Shown here: one piece after another, positions 26,726 through 37,318 of the stretch | Layout: each line of letters opens with the position of its first letter | How positions within the stretch are numbered: position 1 is the stretch's first letter | Source: Bacteroidota bacterium | GTDB lineage: Bacteria > Bacteroidota > Bacteroidia > NS11-12g > UBA955 | Length of the DNA: 64,000 bases | Reading direction: 5' to 3' | Assembly (NCBI GenBank): GCA_023957335.1 | Contig: JAMLHC010000002.1 | Span: forward strand, 510,809 to 574,808 | Notes under the pieces: generated by a model | Database searches by the model: none | The model's input: the letters and a program-made list of their open reading frames with translations, nothing else | Told to the model about the DNA's origin: nothing | Program-made: the position numbers and the translations under genes

Positions 26726-26926
26726 TTAATTTAGCACACATGCTGATATGAAGCACTTCTCACGCTCGCTTGCAAAACCGATGTTATAGACAGTGATTCT
26801 TGTCCGTTGTCCTTGCAAACCATTGTCGGTATTGAACATTTTGATTATTGATTGTGGTTGTTCAGTTGCTGTTTTATTATTTTCATCGTGGAGAATATGA
26901 ACGGCATAAATCCCTTTCGGCAATTT
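26726..26926 (-). pseudogene. Possible DUF2141 fragment
   Basis: Directly after the RND stop, and in the same frame, comes LPKGIYAVHILHDENN, which resembles the start of the DUF2141 domain (GxYAVxVFHDENxNGK). Homology is lost within about 20 residues. The remainder (to 26726) overlaps a CTCGCTTGCAAAACCGATGT segment that looks like an intergenic border. Probably a leftover of a deleted gene. Confidence 0.35.
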
Positions 26927-29900
26927 TTAATTTTTCACTTTTAATTTCTCCTTCACTCTATCTACTACATAATACACCATTGGCACTAAGAAAATGGTTA
27001 ATACCAATGAAGAAAGTAAACCTCCGATAATTACCCACGCCAATCCGTTTTTCCATTCGGCTGATGTTCCAGTGGCTAATGCTATCGGTAACATTCCGAT
27101 TGCCATTGATAAAGTAGTCATTAAAATAGGTCGCATTCTGCCTTTGCTTGCTTCGATAATGGCTTGACGATACGGTTTTCCTTCGGCTTTTAATTGATTG
27201 GTAAAATCAACAATTAAAATAGAGTTTTTGGTTACTAATCCCATTAACATAATCAAACCTAATAACGCAAATAAACTTAAATGACTTAACGATAAATTCA
27301 AGGCTAAAAATGCACCAATAGCTGCAACCGGAATAGCAAATAAGGCTACAAATGGATAGATATAGCTATCATACAAAGCAACCATAATGAGATAAATCAG
27401 AATAAATGATATTATCAGTACAGAACCCAATGCTCCAAAGCTGTCGTTTTGCCTTTTTATATCGCTTCCCCAAGTCATTTCAATGCCAGTAGGTAAAGGA
27501 TTATTTTTTACATAAGCTACAACTTCATCGGCTACTGTTCCTGAAGGGCGACCCAAAGCATCGGCAGTTAAGGTAATAGCTGGTTGTCGGTCTTTTCGTT
27601 CTAATAAAGAGGGCGAATTGTCTTTTTCAATCGTTGAAAACTGCGAAACTTCAATTGGAACGCCCATTGGATTGACAATATTCAAATTATTAATATCATC
27701 ATAATTTTGACGACTAAATTTATCTAACCAAATTCGTACAGGATATTCTGTTCCATTTTCAGTTAGGCTTGCATCATCGTTTCCAGAAAAAGCAGTACGC
27801 AAATTCATTCCCACATAAGCAGTATTCAAGCCTAAGCGTTGCATCTTATCTCTGTCCGGAATTACTTTTAGTTCCGGGCTCCCTGCTTCAACAGATAAGC
27901 GAACATTGTCTGCACCGGGTATTTTTTCAATTACTGATTTTAAATTTTGTGCTGTTTGCATTACCTGATTTAGTTCTGAACCACTCAATGTAATTTCAAT
28001 GGGTGCTGTTTTTGGGATTAAACCTAAGCCACTAATCGAATAATTAATACCTGAGAATTTTGTTTGCAAATCCTCACGCAAATCAGTCATAAACCTTTCG
28101 GTAGAAAGATTATTGATTTCCTTTTTTGGTTTTAATTGAATAGTAAATTCCGATTTATTCGCAGAACCTACGCCCAAACTTCCAATACCTGTACTTGGCC
28201 CGCCAACATTGCTAAACAACGAGGCTACTTCGGGTTGTTGTAATATGTAGGTTTCAATTTTTTCTGAAATCAAATTGTTTTGCTGAATGGAAGTATTTTT
28301 ATCAAATTCTAATCCTAAACGAAATTTACCTTGGTCTCCCGTTGCAATGAGTTCTTTACCGATAATTCCTTGCTTCATCATTACGGCAGTTCCAATAAAA
28401 AGAAAAATCACGAAGCCTGTAAAAATGAGTTTATGTTTTAAAACCCAATCTAATTTACCGCCATACCACGCAATAAATTTATCTAATTGATGTTCAAACC
28501 AAAGTAAAAATCGATTGAAAAAATTGGTAGGCTGGAGGTTTTCTTTCTCTCCAATTCGGGAAGCTAACCAAGGTGTAAGTGTAAACCCGACTAACAAACT
28601 CGTCAATACCGTTACAATAATTACAACAGAAAATTGCTTGAGCATATCCGCCACAAAAACCTGTAAGAAAAGGATAGGTAAGAACACCACCACATCCACC
28701 AATGTAATAGACAATGCAGAAAAACCAATTTCCATTCGTCCGTCCATAGCGGCTTTTCGCTTGTCTTTTCCCATATCCAAATGGCGTTGAATATTTTCTA
28801 AAACTACCGTGGCATCGTCCACCAAAACACCAATCACTAAAGACATTGCAAGAAGTGTCATCAAATTAAGCGTATAACCCAACAACCACATTGTTCCAAA
28901 AGCAGTAATCAATGAAGTAGGAATGGCAACTGCAACAATCAAAGAATTTCGGTAGCTTCTCAAAAACAATAGCATTACGATAGAAACCAAAATAACCGCC
29001 AAAATCAAATCAAACACTACCGAATTTACAGCAGCAATGGTATTATCCTGCTGTCGTCCGTAACTACAAATTTTACGTTATTAGAAGCATTGTTTTTTTC
29101 AATGGTTTGAAAACAAAGTTGACGAATTGTAGCATCAACAGTGACTACCATCGCTTTGTTGATTAAAAGCCCGATACCATTTTTACCGTTGCATTCGTTG
29201 TTAGAGCTGTTTTCTTTAATGCCAACCACCATATTTGTAAAACCTTTCACATAAACAGACCTTCGTTCGTAGATTGGTATTGCAATTTGTAGCATTTTTA
29301 ATGTTACTTCAGTCATTGAATTTGCCAAACGCACTGAACTGTTTTCTTTGGTCGGTTTGAACTTTTCCGGCAGGTAAATCAATTCCCGAACGGTTAATGG
29401 CTTCAACTACTGATGTTAAACTTAGAGCTTCAATTTATCTTGTCCACCTTTTTCACCATCTTCTCGCCTTCTGCCAAGATGGTAATTTCCGCTACTCCTT
29501 TTTTAGTTTCTGAATTTGAGGCAGATAATCATCCTTTCCATTTTTTTATAAAAGTCTGTCATTTAAATCGCTTGTAGCACTTACGACATTACCAAATCGT
29601 TTGGTGAACTTCTTACTCATTACCGGATTTTGAATATCTTTTGGTAAATCCTTTTTAATATTGTCAATAATGCTGTGCATCCTGCATTGCTTGCCCAACC
29701 AGTACCATATTTCAGATTGGCAATAATGATGAGGTATTAAAATATCTTCGTTACTAAAATAAATCTACACCCAAACAAAGAGCATCTTCAATTTTTGAGA
29801 AACTGAAGTTTCCAATTGTTGGGCTCGCTCCGTGATAGACTGTTTAATTACCACAACAGGTTGATTAAATCGTGCATTAATTCATAACTCAAAATTTGTA

Positions 29901-30345
29901 AAACGACATCTAATAGTAAGAACATTGAAAGCAATGATAATCAGCGATGGTGTTGATTGATATTTCTGTAATGTTCGATAGTTAATTATGGAATTTAAAA
30001 ATTAAGGAATTACGGACTCGAGAGTAATCTGGATTTTGGCTCAATATTTTACAGATTTTCCTGGTACACAGTGCAAAGAATTAAATTCCTTTTCTGAAAC
30101 AGGTGTGTAGTACGAAGTGTTTTAACCAATAAATTGTTTCTGCTTCTTGTAGGATGGTTAATTGGCAAGAAATCTATCAGAAGCACCTCCGATAGACTTT
30201 CATGCTTGCTCCGATACTTGTCCTGAACGAAGTATTTGTTTGATAAGACAAATTCCTTTCTTTTCCTTTTGCAGATATTTGAAACAGTTCACCATTCTAT
30301 TGCAAAAGCAAACTCTTTTTGTTGTATGATATTCTTTTCATTTCA
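26927..30345 (-). pseudogene. RND (HAE1/AcrB-type) efflux transporter, 5' third destroyed
   Basis: An uninterrupted 696-codon frame (26927-29017) covers the C-terminal two thirds: TM2-TM6 with VIGVLVDDATVVLENIQRHL (the TM4 Asp pair of the proton relay), the second periplasmic loop, and TM8-12 ending LVPMVYYVVDRVKEKL. The first third should lie at 29018-30345 but is broken into short frames. Recognisable scraps are RELIYLPEKFK and VKGFTNMVVGIKENS (29026-29406) and GVAEITILAEGE (near 29500). Intact relatives are about 1040 residues. It is the last gene of the operon headed by the cupin. A residual truncated product is conceivable but would lack TM1 and half the pore. Confidence 0.85.
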
Positions 30346-30364
30346 AAGATTTCTTAATCGTAAT

Positions 30365-31396
30365 CTAATTTTTAATTGAAATATTTGCTCCGTCAAAAAG
30401 ATTGATAAATCCGTTTGTAACGATGATATCGTTCTCTTTCAAAGTCACTTAAACAAGCGCTTGGCTCCCAATAGTTTTAGTAGTTGTAATAGGCAATACG
30501 GCTTTTCCGTTTTTTATGACATAAACTTTGCAATTCCATTTTCTTCAATAATGGCAGATGTGGGAATAAGAATACCTTGTTCTTGTTCGCTTTCTGAAAG
30601 ACTACTTTCCAAACATTCCTGATTTAATACTTAGATTTTTGGTGTTTCTGTAACCCTGAAATTGAATTGGAAAACTGTTGCCCATATTGGCTTTGCTTCC
30701 TATCATTGATACTTATTCAGGTGGAAACGTCGGGACAACATCTTCCATTGATTTAAAGTTTGGTTGTTTTGGAATTTTACCAAATCATTGGAACATTAAC
30801 CGTAAAGTTATAAAAGTACTTATGTCTGTAATTTTGAAACAAGGAGCTTCCCGTGAGCGTAAAACTGCTTCTTCATTGAGTTTAGCAGTTACTGGCAACG
30901 TTGGTATGGGAGCTTTAACAGAAGTTTTGTTGATTTGCTCTAACAAAGCGTTTCGAACTTTTGCGGATTTCAAACCTAATTCTGCTTTTTCCAATTGTAC
31001 AATTTGAGTCATATCAGCTCGTTAAAATGGCGTATCGTTTTACATCATCTTCCAATCCTCAATTTGGACTTCAACTGTTTGCAGCCAGCTTGAATTAGCT
31101 GAATTATCCAATTGAACAAGTGTCAGTCTTGGAAACATAACTCCCCACATCCAATAAAACGGCATTGATTTTTCCTGAATACTTGCACTGATTTTTGTTT
31201 CCTTATTCGGCCTGCGTACCTGTATAGTTGCTCTGCATCTACAATATTTGTATTCCGATTAAACAATAATTAATGAAAATTTCATTTTCTTATCATTATA
31301 TTTTCTGTTTTGTGGTTTTTTTGTTGCTTAAAAAGTTTGAACATCATCATACCAACTACAGCAACTCCAGTTTATTATCCAAATTATCTTTTTCAT
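30365..31396 (-). pseudogene. Periplasmic adaptor (HlyD/AcrA-type membrane fusion protein), frameshifted
   Basis: The start at 31396 reads MKKIIWII and then, after a frame change, TGVAVVGMMMFKLF (inner-membrane anchor). The piece at 30785-31012 has LEKAELGLKSAKVRNALLEQ and KTSVKAPI, the coiled-coil to lipoyl transition. The C-terminus GFINLFDGANISIKN ends at 30365. These lie in several frames, with other parts unrecognisable. It sits between the OMP and RND remnants, the standard order of tripartite pumps. Confidence 0.8.
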
Positions 31397-31439
31397 TTTA
31401 TCTATTTTGTACTGTAATTTTTAATTTTTTAATTTAGCT

Positions 31440-32715
31440 AATTGACCTCAATATTTTTAAGTTCTAAATCTGTTTTCAAAATCTTAATGACTGCATTCAG
31501 GTAATTTTATGAAGTTCACGAAGGCACATTGCCAATAAACATTTCAGGTAGTTCGTTGTTCTGCTTATTGTAAAACAGTTTGACTAGTAATTGCTTTGCT
31601 GCCAATTGACTTCGGTATTCGTGATGGTGGATTGTGCAATTGTTTTTTGTCGGATAGCATTTTCAACTTCATATCATTCTTTCAAAATTGAATTTGATTG
31701 CAAATCATTGTTGGTAATCTCCAATTTCTTTTGATTGATTTTTCGCTGTGTAACCGTTCCATTAAAAAGAGGGTGAAGTTTAGTTGTATTCCTGCAAACC
31801 AATCGGATAGAATTTCGTAGCACCGTTAGCTTTTGTCATAATTAAAACCGCTGTTCGTAGGAAATAAATCGTTGAGCGAAGGCAAAAATCTTGATTGTCT
31901 AATGTTTTTAATCACCATAGTTGGTGCTTGATTTCAGCTTTTTTGAATAATTTTCAGCTCCAATACATTTTTTGTATTACTTTGTAAAACTTCTTGCTGG
32001 ATTTCAGAAACAACAGTAATATTTGCCCAATGAAATTCCCACATTCAATTTGTGCGGTTCAAAACCTGAATAAGTTTGTTGTTTACATTTTGCCTTTGAG
32101 TGTTGAGTTGCTCGGCTTGTAGTTTTACTTTGCTCACATCGCTACCTTTGCCGCAAAAGTTGGTCTTTCAAGATGGTATATTCTTGAGAAATGGTATTTG
32201 GGCAATATTATCATTCCGGTGCCACAATTGATGTACGATGATTTGAGCATTGTGGTTACATGTAGTAATGTCAAACAAACCTGTTCTTCCGACTTTGAAA
32301 TTGCACTTCGTAAGTTCTTTGGTTGTCGTACTTTGTATTGCTCCATAAATTTGTGGATTATACAGTACGTTTTCAACTGTACATTATGCCAGACGTTTGT
32401 AAAGTGAATACCAACAAAACTGGAATTGTCTTTCTGGTGCTTGTGGATTGAGTGCGTTCATCGGCATTAGCTGCAAAAGGTGCAAATTCACAGTATTTGT
32501 AATCGGCATTGTAGTAATCTTTGGAATGAGGTTAGTTGCGCTTTTTTTCGTTGTTCACTGATGGATATATTGTTACGATTGATTTGCAAAGTCTTATTAT
32601 GAACTTGTGCTGTATCAATACACTGTTTTAATGTCCAAGCCTCTTGAGCTTGGGCTACATTCCAGCCTGATAAAACTATCAAGCTAAGTATAAGTTTGCG
32701 AGTATTCACTAACAT
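31440..32715 (-). pseudogene. TolC-family outer-membrane efflux protein, frameshifted
   Basis: The start at 32715 opens with a signal peptide (MLVNTRKLILSLIVLSGWNV, ending AQAQ). The mature OEP N-terminus WTLKQCIDTAQVHNKTLQIN follows, then NISISEQRKKAQLTS. The frame breaks near 32500. Downstream to about 31440 only short TolC-like scraps remain in mixed frames. Intact relatives are about 440 residues, fitting this span. The 3' limit is approximate. Confidence 0.8.
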
Positions 32716-32731
32716 AATGAGATAAATTTTT

Positions 32732-33118
32732 TTATTTCTTTTTATTGATTGAAAAATAGGCAATAACCGTAAAAGCTATGGTAACACTAATTCTGAATAG
32801 CATTGCGAAAACAGTTTTTGTTTCGTAGATACCACCAGAATAAATATGAATAAACAAGCCTATCAATGCGACTACCAAAATGACGGTTGCTACCGATAAG
32901 GCTTTAAAAGTCCAACTTTTTATTTTCAGAAAACCATAAGCTGAAATAAGATAAAGCAAACTACTGATAAAATTTGCCCAAACAATAAACAAAACATAGT
33001 TTCCTTCTTTGGCTCGTATTCCAAACCAATCAAAAATTACGGAAGAACTAAGGAATAGCGTTAGTAAACCGAAGCCTGCTAAAATAAGAGAAGATAGAAA
33101 TGGGATATACTTTTTTAT
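32732..33118 (-). CDS. Small four-TM membrane protein of the efflux operon
   Basis: The open frame extends upstream of the TTG at 32992 to the stop of the preceding gene and encodes about 128 residues: KKYIPFLSSLILAGFGLLTL, then FDWFGIRAKEGNYVLFIVWA and onward to YFSINKKK. Four hydrophobic segments are visible. There is no ATG in the upstream part; initiation may be coupled at a non-standard codon (ATA/CTT near 33115) or at TTG 32992 (86 residues), so the start is uncertain. It ends 16 bases before the TolC-like gene. Function unknown. Confidence 0.6.
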   Translation of the reverse strand: MKKYIPFLSSLILAGFGLLTLFLSSSVIFDWFGIRAKEGNYVLFIVWANFISSLLYLISAYGFLKIKSWTFKALSVATVILVVALIGLFIHIYSGGIYETKTVFAMLFRISVTIAFTVIAYFSINKKK

Positions 33119-33528
33119 AAGTTAACTATTTTATCAGTTTTTAAAAATGAAATACCCAACCAAATTACAGATGCAGTCATTGACATCGCACCTATCAATA
33201 CAAAAATTGGAGGTAATCCTAAATACACTTCCAATAATATTCCTATTGGCATAAGTAATCCAGCAAGAGCTAATCCTGAAATCACTTTTACGTGTTTCAG
33301 TTTATTTCTAAATTGAATTAATAAGTAGCCAATCAAAATATTTAAAAATGCAAATAAGTTGCCGTGTACATGAGCAAGTCTTGTCTCAAAATGTTTTCCT
33401 ATGCTGTATGACTCTGCCCATTCTTTAGCGTTCGGTGCAAAATCACGGAGATAAATTAAAAGGAATCCATAGAGCATAAAAAAGCCCATTGTCAGAAATC
33501 CTATTGCGATGTTATTTTTACCGTTCAT
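33115..33528 (-). CDS. Four-TM conserved membrane protein of the efflux operon
   Basis: A 137-residue protein, mostly hydrophobic: IGFLTMGFFMLYGFLLIYL, then a polar loop with HFETRLAHVHGNLFAFLNIL (two His that might bind a metal or haem), and VISGLALAGLLMPIGILL and IFVLIGAMSMTASVIWLGI. I do not recognise a characterised family. It lies 16 bases after the cupin and overlaps the next membrane gene by a few bases, so it is co-transcribed with them under the shared TetR-type operator. Confidence 0.75.
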   Translation of the reverse strand: MNGKNNIAIGFLTMGFFMLYGFLLIYLRDFAPNAKEWAESYSIGKHFETRLAHVHGNLFAFLNILIGYLLIQFRNKLKHVKVISGLALAGLLMPIGILLEVYLGLPPIFVLIGAMSMTASVIWLGISFLKTDKIVNL

Positions 33529-33544
33529 AGTAATAGTATTTAGA

Positions 33545-33867
33545 TTATTCTTCTTTTATCATTGTCAACAACATTTTAAAGCGTTCAACTGCTTTCAATG
33601 CGTGTGGAATGTTTGCAGGCATAATGATACAATCACCTTTTTTCAAATTATGTAAATTACCTCCAATCGTTATTTCTGCTTCGCCATCCAAAATCTGCAC
33701 AATGGCATCGTAAGGTGTTTTATGCTCTGATAAACCTTGTTCTTTGTCAAAAGAAAACAAGGTTAAATTTCCACCTTTGCTTTTAGTTATCTGTTTGCTG
33801 ATAACACCTCCATCTGTGTATTCAATTGAATTTTCCAGATTGAATACTTTTTTTCAAATGTTGCCAT
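33545..33867 (-). pseudogene. Small cupin-domain protein with one-base frameshift
   Basis: The ATG at 33867 reads MATFEKK. If one A is restored in the A7 run (33848-33854) the frame continues VFNLENSIEYTDGGVISKQI into the intact cupin barrel (HKTPYDAIVQILDGEAEITI, then LKKGDCIIMPANIPHALKAV). The barrel part is in a 71-codon frame (33545-33760). Cupins of this size often bind metal or haem. First gene of the decayed efflux operon, just downstream of a TetR-type operator. Either a real lesion or a sequencing error. Confidence 0.75.
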
Positions 33868-33881
33868 ACTATTATAATTAA

Positions 33882-33931
33882 GTTAGTTAGTATTCACTCA
33901 CAAAAGTAGAACTAATATTTTGATTGTGCAA
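33882..33931 (-). promoter_or_regulatory. Promoter and TetR-type operator of the cupin/efflux operon
   Basis: Minus-strand promoter: TTG (33929-33931), 20-base spacer, TACTTTTG (33901-33908), matching TTG-N19/20-TANNTTTG. Directly downstream at 33882-33904 is a 23-base segment that includes GTTAGTTAGTATTCACTCAC. It is identical to 41676-41698 before the tetR gene. The dyad-like GTGAGTGAATACTAAC overlaps the expected transcription start, so a bound repressor would block initiation. Confidence 0.75.
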
Positions 33932-34118
33932 TTTTTTTCATTATTTTTATTTCCGAGCGATAATCAGTTTTTTGTAAAATTTGCAAAATTAGTTGCAACC
34001 CTACAAACGACCGTGCTAACATCAACAGACGGACATAAAACAGCCTGAACAAACTTTATTCCATCAATATATTTAAAAAAAAAACACGAAAATTATTTTA
34101 CAATTAAAACCTTTATCG

Positions 34119-34134
34119 TAATATTGCAATATTA
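34119..34134 (+). promoter_or_regulatory. Palindromic ArsR-type operator
   Basis: TAATATTGCAATATTA is a perfect 16-bp palindrome 13 bases before the arsR start, resembling known ArsR sites. It also contains TAATATTG, a near match to the -7 consensus, so binding would occlude the promoter. Confidence 0.65.
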
Positions 34135-34147
34135 AATAAGTGTAAAA

Positions 34148-34473
34148 ATGGGTGCAACAAAAACAGACCACTTTACAGACCAACAAAATCAAATCGCAAC
34201 TATTGCAAAAGCATTAGGACATCCTGCAAGAGTGGCAATCATAGAACATTTATTGAAAGTAAACGCTTGTATTTGCGGAGACATCGTAAATGAATTACCA
34301 CTTGCTCAACCAACCGTTTCGCAACATCTTGAGAGCTTAAAAATGCAGGATTAATCAAAGGGAACATCGAAGGCAATGCGATTTGCTATTGTATTGATGA
34401 AAAAACTTTTGAAGTCCTTAAAAATTATTTTTCAAAAATCATCACAACAGTTACCAAGCAAAACTGCTGTTAA
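34148..34473 (+). pseudogene. arsR: ArsR-family arsenic repressor with one-base frameshift
   Basis: The intact frame gives 68 residues covering most of the winged helix ([40 protein letters not shown]) and stops at LKMQD. Restoring one A in the A5 run near 34340 gives [20 protein letters not shown] and a normal end near 34471 (KQNCC). The motif NACICGD provides the Cys of the arsenite site. If real, the loss of the wing and dimer helix should make the operon constitutive; it may be a sequencing error. Confidence 0.8.
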
Positions 34474-34501
34474 TCAATCACTAATTAATAATATAAATAC
34501 A

Positions 34502-35341
34502 ATGCAAACAGAACAAGAAATCAAAGAAATGGTAAAGCAAAAATACAGTGAAATTGCTTTACAAGACAAAGGAAGTAACGCTTCTTCCTGCTGTGGTGCA
34601 GGTAGTTGTAGCACCGAAGTATATAACATCATGAGCGAAGAATACAACGAGCTGGATGGTTATAATCCCGATGCAGATTTAGGTTTGGGTTGTGGCTTGC
34701 CTACACAATTTGCCAAAATCAAAAAAGGCGATACCGTTATTGATTTAGGAAGCGGAGCGGGTAATGATTGTTTCGTTGCCAGAGCAGAAACAGGCGAAAC
34801 TGGAAAAGTTATCGGAATTGATTTTACAGAAGCGATGATTGATAAAGCTCGGCAAAATGCAGAAAAATTGGGTTTTAATAATGTTGAATTTAGACAAGGT
34901 GATATTGAAAATATGCCTGTAGCCGCGAATACGGCAGATGTCATTGTGAGCAATTGTGTCTTAAACCTTGTACCGAATAAACAAGCGGTTTTTGCCGAAA
35001 TGTTCCGCGTATTAAAACCAGGCGGACATTTCAGTATTTCAGATATTGTTTTAACAGGAGAACTACCCGAAAAAATTAAAAATGCGGCTGAAATGTATGC
35101 AGGATGTGTGGCAAGTGCGATTGATAAAGAAGAATATTTGAGCTTTGTAAGCAAAGTTGGATTTGCAAATATGATTATTCAAAAAGACAAACCGATTATT
35201 GTTCCTGACGATATTTTGAAGGATTATCTAAATGAAGAAGAAATTACGCAATACAAAGCAAACGATACGGTAATTAGAAGCATAACGGTTTATGCCGAAA
35301 AGCCAGCGGATTGTTGTTCACCAAGTTCGAAATGTTGCTAA
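34502..35341 (+). CDS. arsM: Arsenite S-adenosylmethionine methyltransferase
   Basis: A 279-residue SAM-dependent methyltransferase converting As(III) to methylated arsenicals. The longer open frame begins upstream inside arsR; ATG 34502 (MQTEQEIKEMVKQKYSE) is the family start. Motif I is VIDLGSGAGNDCF. Conserved Cys include SSCCGAGSC (about 30), GLGCGLP, SNCVLNLVP and AGCVASA, the last two being the arsenite-binding pair. A Cys-rich C-terminus (DCCSPSSKCC) is typical. Second gene of the ars operon. Confidence 0.92.
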   Translation: MQTEQEIKEMVKQKYSEIALQDKGSNASSCCGAGSCSTEVYNIMSEEYNELDGYNPDADLGLGCGLPTQFAKIKKGDTVIDLGSGAGNDCFVARAETGETGKVIGIDFTEAMIDKARQNAEKLGFNNVEFRQGDIENMPVAANTADVIVSNCVLNLVPNKQAVFAEMFRVLKPGGHFSISDIVLTGELPEKIKNAAEMYAGCVASAIDKEEYLSFVSKVGFANMIIQKDKPIIVPDDILKDYLNEEEITQYKANDTVIRSITVYAEKPADCCSPSSKCC

Positions 35342-35351
35342 AAAAATAATT

Positions 35352-35765
35352 ATGGAATATCAAATTAAGGCTTCATCTGTTTCAACAAAAGATGCGATAC
35401 TACAAATAAAGCAAAATGAGATAGCTTTTGGAACGACTTCAAATTCAGCAGAAATTTTACCTAATCCTGCCGAACTTTTTTTAGGAGCTTTTGCTGCGTG
35501 TATGCTAAAAAATGTAGAACGATTTTCTGCTATGATGAATTTCACTTATGCAAAAGCCGTAGTAAATGTGTCCGCTATTCGCACGGAAAAACCTGTGAAA
35601 ATGGATAATATAAATTACAAGTTAATTATTTACAGTGCTGATGAAAATATAAATACCGTATTGCTAAAGAAGAATATTGAAAAATTTGGCACAATCTACA
35701 ATACCGTAAAGTTATCGTGCACTATAAATGGAGAAATTATTCAAGTAAAAAACGATGAATATTAA
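35352..35765 (+). CDS. OsmC/Ohr-family protein
   Basis: A 137-residue OsmC-like protein. Start at ATG 35352 ([10 protein letters not shown]); an upstream extension overlaps arsM and is not coding. It has [20 protein letters not shown], where the Cys matches the first peroxidatic Cys position, and [20 protein letters not shown] with a second Cys. Such proteins reduce organic hydroperoxides through a Cys pair. Its place between arsM and acr3, with stop overlapping the acr3 start by 11 bases, suggests protection from arsenic-induced oxidants or thiol-arsenic handling (inference). Confidence 0.85.
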   Translation: MEYQIKASSVSTKDAILQIKQNEIAFGTTSNSAEILPNPAELFLGAFAACMLKNVERFSAMMNFTYAKAVVNVSAIRTEKPVKMDNINYKLIIYSADENINTVLLKKNIEKFGTIYNTVKLSCTINGEIIQVKNDEY

Positions 35766-36789
35766 AATGAAGTTCTTAGACCGTTATCTGACGGTCTGGA
35801 TATTTTTAGCAATGGCAATTGGTGTTGGTTTGGGATATTTTTTTCCAAATATTCCTACTAATATCAATGCCGTTTCAATCGGAACAACTAATATTCCATT
35901 GGCAATCGGATTAATTTTAATGATGTATCCACCATTAGCAAAAGTGGATTATTCCTTATTGCCCAAAGCGTTACAAGATAGAAAAGTAATTGCCATTTCT
36001 TTGTTACTCAATTGGGTAATCGGTACTTTGTTGATGTTCGGATTAGCCGTTTTGTTTTTGCGAAACGAACCTGAATATATGACAGGACTTATCTTGATTG
36101 GTTTGGCAAGATGTATCGCAATGGTTATAGTTTGGAGTGATTTAGCCAAAGCGAACAGAGAATACACCGCTTTACTTGTTGCTTTGAATAGTATTTTTCA
36201 AGTTCTATCGTATAGCTTTTTTGTTTGGTTTTTCATCAATGTTTTGCCTAAATATTTAGGTTTGGGCAATTTTGATGTAAGTGTTTCAATGAGTGCGGTT
36301 ACCGAAAGCGTATTGATATATTTGGGTATTCCGTTTTTAGCTGGTTTTCTTACCCGATATATTCTGATAAAACAAAAAGGAAAAGATTGGTATAATCATA
36401 AATTTGTTCCGAAGATTTCGCCTATAACACTGATTGCACTTTTGTTGACAATCGTATTAATGTTCAGCTTAAAAGGGAATAAAATTGTAGAATTACCTTT
36501 TGATGTAATTAAGATAGCCGTTCCTTTAATCATCTATTTTGTACTGATATTTTTTGTTAGTTTTTTCATCAATAAAGCAATGAAAATCCCTTACGACAAA
36601 AATGCTTCCATCGCATTTACAGCCACAGGCAACAATTTTGAATTGGCAATTGCTGTTGCTATTGCGGTTTTTGGTATCAACTCACCACAGGCATTTGTAG
36701 GCGTTATCGGACCATTGGTAGAAGTTCCAGTTCTAATTTTATTGGTTAAGATTAGTTTATTTCTAAAACAAAAATATTATACAAAATGA
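35755..36789 (+). CDS. acr3: ACR3-type arsenite efflux transporter
   Basis: A 344-residue inner-membrane permease with ten TMs. The catalytic Cys is in [20 protein letters not shown] (TM4 region) and the conserved Glu in [19 protein letters not shown] (TM9 region). It exports As(III) driven by the membrane potential. ATG 35755 overlaps the OsmC gene; a second Met is at codon 4. The stop overlaps arsC by 4 bases. Confidence 0.95.
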   Translation: MNIKMKFLDRYLTVWIFLAMAIGVGLGYFFPNIPTNINAVSIGTTNIPLAIGLILMMYPPLAKVDYSLLPKALQDRKVIAISLLLNWVIGTLLMFGLAVLFLRNEPEYMTGLILIGLARCIAMVIVWSDLAKANREYTALLVALNSIFQVLSYSFFVWFFINVLPKYLGLGNFDVSVSMSAVTESVLIYLGIPFLAGFLTRYILIKQKGKDWYNHKFVPKISPITLIALLLTIVLMFSLKGNKIVELPFDVIKIAVPLIIYFVLIFFVSFFINKAMKIPYDKNASIAFTATGNNFELAIAVAIAVFGINSPQAFVGVIGPLVEVPVLILLVKISLFLKQKYYTK

Positions 36790-37202
36790 CAAAGAAAATT
36801 TTAGTGCTTTGCACAGGAAACAGTTGCAGAAGCCAAATTGCAGAAGGTTATTTACGCTATTTTGCAGGTAAAAAAGCAGACGTTTACAGTTCAGGTGTGG
36901 AAACGCACGGAGTAAACCCAAAAGCAATTGTCACAATGCAAGAAGACGGCATTGACATTTCTAATCACACCTCAAACAATATTGACGAATACCGAAATAT
37001 AGATTTTGATTTTGTAATTACAGTTTGCGACAATGCAAAAGAGCGTTGTCCATTCTTTCCAACCAAAGCAAAAAAGTTTCATCAAAACTTTCCCGACCCT
37101 GCAAAATCGATAGGAACAGACGAAGAAATTAGTGAAGAATTTAGAAAAGTCAGGCAGTTAATAAAGGAGTATTGTAAACAGTTTGTTGCAGATAATTTAT
37201 AG
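36786..37202 (+). CDS. arsC: Thioredoxin-type arsenate reductase
   Basis: A 138-residue low-molecular-weight phosphatase-fold arsenate reductase. The P-loop [13 protein letters not shown] (CX5R, Cys10) attacks arsenate. The redox relay pair is in [13 protein letters not shown], as in the thioredoxin-coupled ArsC of the Bacillus/Staphylococcus type. It converts As(V) to As(III) for Acr3 and ArsM. Start ATG overlaps the acr3 stop (ATGA). Last gene of the operon. Confidence 0.95.
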   Translation: MTKKILVLCTGNSCRSQIAEGYLRYFAGKKADVYSSGVETHGVNPKAIVTMQEDGIDISNHTSNNIDEYRNIDFDFVITVCDNAKERCPFFPTKAKKFHQNFPDPAKSIGTDEEISEEFRKVRQLIKEYCKQFVADNL

Positions 37203-37244
37203 GTAGAAGTAAAGTTTAATAACTGATACATTATTTTGAAAAGT

Positions 37245-37310
37245 ACAGGTGTGTTTACCTGCATGATGATGCAATCACCTTTTTTCAAATTATGCAAATA
37301 TGAGAACATT
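37245..37310 (-). pseudogene. Fragment of a second cupin gene
   Basis: The minus strand reads LHNLKKGDCIIMQVN, matching LHNLKKGDCIIMPAN of the cupin at 33545-33867. About 47 bases align with few differences (37249-37295 against 33613-33660). Homology ends on both sides. It lies just beyond arsC, so the ars operon is bracketed by two pieces of the same cupin gene. Confidence 0.7.
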
Positions 37311-37318
37311 CACAAATT

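Noticed and set aside
30678-31007. 109-codon plus-strand ORF in the decayed efflux region
   Set aside because: Antisense to recognisable adaptor-protein sequence (LEKAELGLKSAKVRN).
1405-34034. Integron attC sites
   Set aside because: The GTTAGC/TAAC words are suggestive, but no IntI-type integrase is present and no full attC fold could be shown by eye; reported only as recurring border sequences.
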